DNA of 64,000 nucleotides from Distichodus sexfasciatus (lineage: Eukaryota > Chordata > Actinopteri > Characiformes > Distichodontidae). The notes under the pieces were generated by a model. It did not search any database. It saw nothing but the letters and a program-made list of their open reading frames with translations, and had not been told where the DNA came from. Shown piece by piece: positions 58,929 through 64,000 of the stretch. The stretch covers positions 6,360,495 through 6,424,494 of the forward strand of contig JAVGVS010000001.1 of assembly GCA_032718565.1 (NCBI GenBank), read 5' to 3'. Both the position numbers and the translations under genes were made by a program. The stretch's first letter is position 1. Each line of letters starts with the position of its first letter.

Positions 58929-58948
58929 GTGTGTGTGTGTGTGTGTGT
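58929..58948. repeat. (GT)n microsatellite
   Basis: About ten GT units in an lmo7 intron. Confidence 0.9.
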
Positions 58949-59038
58949 TACATCACTCTCTTCTAGCCTCATTGTTTTTGATTTGCTCCTTACCTGAGAC
59001 CAAGGTGAAACAGACATGGCATGTAGAACAACCTGTTC

Positions 59039-59040
<2 letters not shown>

Positions 59041-59070
<30 letters not shown>
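59041..59070. repeat. Poly(T) tract
   Basis: Thirty T bases. It may be the reverse of a poly(A) tail, but no retrocopy was recognised on the expected side. Confidence 0.95.
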
Positions 59071-59074
<4 letters not shown>

Positions 59075-59509
59075 ACAGGTGCGTTTTTGGGAGGCGCTGG
59101 TTTTGGGCACTGCCTGTTTCGCTCTGACATGTCCATTGTGACAGTAGCACCACCTTATTTCACACAAAAGCAGTACAAACACCTCCAGCAGTTCCAGAAT
59201 GGGAGAGATTCATCTTTTGTTTCTGTATTTGGAAATAACTGAGTCTGCCGCCAAACTAATTGGGCATGCCTAGCTCTCACACAAGCCTTCATTGCAATGC
59301 TGGTGTCATTTGCTGCTTTTCTGCAGCATGAATTTAGAGTCCAGGCCGCAAATGTTTGTTTTGGTGTCTCTTTTTTTCTTTCGCATAAAAGTGTTTTCAG
59401 AGTCACAGCAGTCAGCTGAGGTTCAACAAAGCCATGACTGTAACCATGCCACACCCTCCTGGCCCTAGCAACAACACTGATCAACCTGAGTTTATCTGCT
59501 CCCTGTGGT

Positions 59510-59552
59510 CTGTGTGTGTGTGTGCGCGTGCGTGTGTGTATGTGTGTGTGGT
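59510..59552. repeat. GT-rich compound microsatellite
   Basis: GTGTGTGTGTGCGCGTGCGTG-type mixed GT/GC repeat, which has the alternating purine-pyrimidine pattern that favours Z-DNA. Confidence 0.85.
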
Positions 59553-62500
59553 ATCTGTCCACTGCTGTCAACTCTTTACCATCGCAGGCTCTGTATTGCT
59601 CGTAATTTTAGAAAGGAAAGGTCAGTTTTTGATAGTAGACGGGTGAGATTGTGACCAGCAGCACCAGGGTCTTTATTTAGATTTTGTTTCCTTACCGGTA
59701 TAGCCTTACGTCTCTCGCGAGAGCATGCCTGTGTTTATGTTTACAACTTGTAAACAAGTCTGTTGTATATGCTGGATGATGTGCTTTTTAAAGACCTAAC
59801 GTTTTCAGAACTTTGTCATAACCTTGCCAAATATTATTTGTACTGCTGTTGAGATGATTCACATTAAATGACCTATTAGTTGGGTTTCTTTGTACACTTA
59901 TATGCTTAACGGGTTAACAAACTTTCTGTTTAAATAGATTTTGGTTTCATGGTGTAAGTCCACACTGATAATGTCTTTCTGATGTTTGGCAAATTCTGTA
60001 AATGCCAAATAATTTTCTGCCATGAATAGTATTCACAAATAATGTCGGCCATTACTTTGGGTATCTGGGAATATTTTATAGCCCTTCCTGAGTTTCAGTT
60101 TTAGCATGTGTCACGCAGGATGCAACGTGAGGAGCTATTAACTGGTTTCTGATAAGCAGAAACTCCAATCATCATTACTCATCGGACCATGAAAAGCAAG
60201 TGGCTCAGCGGGACTAGCAACTCCTGCTCCTGCTCATCATGGCCCTGCAGCTGTTCATATTGAGAATTGTTTGATATCACTTCTAGAAAAGGGCGCAGCA
60301 CAGTCGGTATAAGTGGTGTTATACTGTATATGGACTGGAAAAGAACTGTATGAGTCTATACTCTCTTGATTCATGATTTGTGATGAAAAATGTTTAAAAG
60401 TAATTAAGCTTAAAGACGTCTTGTACTCATCCTTTGTCCTATAGGAAATATAAAGGAGAGGTCTGGTCCACATTTTCATGCATCCCCTGATTGCTTGTTG
60501 TTGTTGAATATTTATGGACAATAATCATAAAGACATGTGGCCCTGTCTGTTAAGAATGCCCTGACAATTTGGATTTTGGACTCAGGTTTTAAGTTGTAAA
60601 AAGACCATGGACTACGAACTTCTCATATCTTAGAGGAATGTCTGGCCAGTCTGCTTACTCATATTAAATCATAAGTTTGAAGACTTTAATGGTCCATTGT
60701 TATAGTGGTGGTGAAAAGTGAGCAGACTCATGTGAACTTTGTGCCTAGTTCAGTACTGTAGTATTGCAATCATGACCCACTGTACATACTGCTCTGTTAA
60801 CTAATGTTACATAATATTCTCATGGTTAAAATCTCCAAAAACATTAAAATATCCAAAAATATTGCCGAACAGAAATTTTCCCCGACCTGAAATCTTGCCT
60901 TACAATATGTGGATTATATTTTCCTTATTCCATTCTGTTTAATATTTGCACAATTATTGCGTGACAATTTTAATGACTTTATCAAAGTCTGTAAAAGCAA
61001 ATAATCAAACAAGAAAGAAGAGCTGAGGTTTTTGAGGATAGATTCTGGCTATCATCTAGAGTTGTGAAAGATCAGAATACAGTAAATGCTTTATTGTCCA
61101 GATCTGTAACTGGGATTCTATAATTCAGGACTGTTTGATCCTTAAAGAAACAATGATGGTATCTCCTTTGTTTTATTAGCTAACTTAGTGTTGTAGTGGT
61201 ATGAATTGGTAATGTGTGATCTGAAGTCTTTTTCAAGAATGTCTTGTCAAATTGAATTTAATTGTTTTCTTTGACATTGATTCCTCATATGCAGGTATTT
61301 CTGAACTACATTAGTCCTTTTCAGATTCTTAGAATTGTTCTTAGATTGTGTTCCTCTAAATTGTATTTAAAGTAAGAGAGCAATAGAACTTTATACTTTA
61401 GACGTTAATATGGAGTTATTGCTGTACATATACAAATCTATAATTCATTATTAACCTTCATTCTCTGTGTTGCATTGGATACTTTTTGCTCAGTTCCCTG
61501 CCATGGCATAAAGTTTATACTAATGCAGTTGTATTTGTCAATTATTGCATTCTCTTTACTCTGGTTTAACCTTTAACATTCATTAGATTTTTACATTTGT
61601 ATTAAGGCAGTGCTCTCACTTCAGAGGTATTCAAAGTATTGAAATTGCATTCTTGAACTGAAAGGAAGGGTAGATGCCACAATGAAGAGTGTGTTTGCTT
61701 TCTGGGTGTGTGGTTCTGGATGGTCATCACTATCACTGATGTAGCTGTGTATTGCACAATTGTGAAATGTGCGATTATGGCGAACACTATATCAATAAAC
61801 TCCTCTCTATGGAAACGGGCCTTGTCATAAATGGGCACAGAGGGCTGATGGTAGTACCTTTTAACAGATTCACTCTCACTCTCCTTATGGAAGGAGGGGC
61901 AGTGAGACTAATGCAAATGAACATCTGACTTTCAGAGATATGCATTGGCTTCTAATTTAATTTTTAAAATATGCATGCTCAACATGTACTCAGTTCATGT
62001 TTCACAACGTGTGGGTGGCATTTATTTGTGTTAACAAGGGAACATTCTTTACCAGCCAAAAGTTACTGAGCAGGACTGGTAGGCGTTAATTGCTCAGGTG
62101 TGTCTAAAGTCTCTCATTTTCTCCATTTATCAATAACATTACATAGCAGTGTTGATTTATCACACATGGTCCAACCCTTCTACTGTCAGGATGCTGCTGT
62201 TGTATTGCACAAAAGGGCTTGGCGAGGTTTAAGATTTCTTCTAAGGACTGACATATACAGTACTTTTGAATAGGTGTTACATCCCACTTAGACAATTGTT
62301 AGTTTTGAGATGCATTGTATTTTCGTTTCTGTAAATGCATTGTATTTTCCTTTCTGGTTTTTAACTCTTTAAAACTTGTTTTTTTTTTTTTTAGAAAACT
62401 TTAGACTTCAAAAGATTTTACAGGTCATAGTGTTTGAGGGAATAGACCACGCTGATTGTTTTGAGAACATATCAGCAGAAGTTTGTGCCATTATTTTGAA

Positions 62501-64000
62501 CCACTGCGTGAACCAGTATATCTTATAAGAGGTCAGTTTAGATTCTGGGCTATATAGGATTGCTGTTGCTTTCCAAGATGTTTCACATATGCCAGTTGAA
62601 GCATGTAACAGTTTGTTGTAATGTAACAGTGAAAACATGTGGTGTTGAGTATCACTCGCATACCTTTTAGCGTGAGAACAAACGCAGAAAAGTTTATCAT
62701 CGCTAATGCCATTGGATCTCATTTGTTAAAAGATTTCTTATAGCATAGTATATAGCTAGTATGTTCTAAGATGTGAAGAATACAGAAGTCAAAGCATGTC
62801 AGCCATCTACAAATTGACCCTAAAAGCCTTGGACCTCAGAGAGTTAATGTCTACCTGTTTTTTTTTAAAGCATTCTATGCAAATGCTCTGTTTGCATTCA
62901 CATTTGATTTTGTTTAGACCAAACATCTGAAGATAATTCAACAAATTAACCAAAAAATATTTTCCAGGATGTTTGTTCGTCATAAAGAAATAATGTATAA
63001 AAGGAAAGCATTCTTGTTTTGAATCAGTTCTGCTTATATTATGATTACAAATCCTGAATCTGCCATTAAGGCCTCTTTCTTTTTCTTTTGCCATTTTTGT
63101 TGCTGAGTGGCATCATATAGGACATAGTACTTACTGTAATTAAAAGAATCATCATTACACACTGTTGTGTTGTTGAGTTCTGGGAGTTTGACAGATTGAT
63201 TTAAGGTCAGTTTAGTGGTAAGATCTGTGTTCTGCATCGGCATTAAAATTATTCATAAATATTTTAATGTTTTCTGCTATTATTTGTGATAAAATACAAG
63301 TTGGAACATGTTTTAAGAGTATATTTACTTATCAAAGCATTTTGTAGTTGTACAGTTCAACATTGTCAGCTGTATCAGTTCTTTCATATCTGAAACATGC
63401 ACATGCAGTGCAGTGTCTTGGTCAGAATTGGTACTGTTAAGTTTGCCATGTTGTTTTTTTATGGAATTTGACTTGGAGCTTTGTCAAAAGATTTAAAAGT
63501 TGCCAAATATAGTCACTCACATGGCTGTGATTTTTTTTCCATCTTGAGATAAATAAATAAGTTGAATTATAAATTTTTGTGATGCCATGTGGTTATGGAA
63601 CTGTGCAACATTCATGCCAGTTATATTTTCATGTCCCTGTTCCACATGAGCCAGCAGCTGATCATGTGAATCCCCAATCCAGCCCCCCAGGATCTCTGAG
63701 CAGAAAGCTTTCCATTATCCTAGCTTACTCCCCTCAGGAATTCTTTGTCTTTTAAATTAGAACTCTTAAATTAGCGCTATGTCAGTACTGATGTAGATTG
63801 TTTCTGAAATTCCCACTACACTCATCATAAAACGTGGACTTTGTTCCAACTTGAGAGTTTATTCCCTCTCACTGTTTTTATTGGAGCAATAAATCTGCAT
63901 GATCTGCTTGGGTGAGCACATTATTTAATTCACTTCATTGCACCTGTTCTGTTGGTTCACTACTTGTAAAAGATCCCAGGCCACTGAACAACATCAGAAC

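Larger units (their letters stand above)
58408..64000 (+). other. lmo7 intron running off the window
   Basis: I looked for the rest of the CH domain (a VKNVLITLYWLGRKA-like exon) and did not find it, so the intron is at least 5.6 kb. Contents are two GT-rich microsatellites, a long T tract and AT-rich sequence with no recognisable gene. Confidence 0.55.

Noticed and set aside
59155..59571. 138-codon minus-strand frame
   Set aside because: Begins in the GT/GC microsatellite (His-Thr repeats) and has no splice or family support.

Overview
The window is vertebrate nuclear DNA, almost certainly from a teleost fish. Every coding exon is short and bounded by GT/AG splice sites. The genes are vertebrate families: fish-type gamma-crystallins, C2orf80/GONDA1, shugoshin 2, UCHL3 and LMO7. 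The repeats are of fish type: a Tol2-like hAT element, tRNA-derived SINEs, a non-LTR retrotransposon remnant and (TG)n/(AT)n microsatellites. There is no sign of bacterial or viral sequence. I found no convincing stand-alone tRNA, rRNA or other RNA gene and no CRISPR array.

Layout. (1) 1-15,470 is about 15 kb without a recognisable gene. It holds a few GC-richer, motif-dense blocks that look like developmental enhancers, a complete non-autonomous hAT element (7,924-8,817), a promoter-like patch with an RFX palindrome and a full CRE near 10,650-10,690, and a SINE. (2) 15,475-37,640 is a gamma-crystallin cluster of seven intact three-exon genes (one -, two +, four -). Each has a tiny first exon, a TATA box 35-80 bp upstream of the start and, in all seven, a close polyadenylation signal. 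An eighth, orphan first exon, partly duplicated, lies upstream of the third gene. A decayed intronless ferritin copy sits between the two. (3) 38,419-40,223 (-) is the eight-exon C2orf80/GONDA1 homologue, assembled from exons too short to show as long open frames. (4) 41,161-45,246 (-) is shugoshin 2, with a 2.7-kb exon carrying degenerate repeats. (5) A divergent promoter with nested inverted repeats separates it from uchl3. (6) 46,167-48,955 (+) is uchl3: nine coding exons, 230 residues, all four catalytic residues in place. (7) 50,080-64,000 (+) is the 5' end of lmo7: four coding exons for most of the calponin-homology domain, with long introns that run off the window.

The order joins two blocks that I recall as separate in human: CRYG-C2orf80 (2q33-34) and UCHL3-LMO7 (13q22). 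The crystallins are lens structural proteins and probably share lens regulation (TATA boxes, Maf-like half-sites). Shugoshin 2 protects centromeric cohesin. UCHL3 is a ubiquitin/NEDD8 hydrolase. LMO7 is a junctional and cytoskeletal adaptor. These neighbours are not a functional pathway; they are a syntenic block.

All gene models were spliced by eye using reading-frame continuity and splice consensus. The exon phases close exactly for every complete gene (crystallins of 173-179 aa, C2orf80 211 aa, Sgo2 1,087 aa, Uchl3 230 aa). This is good internal support but not transcript evidence.
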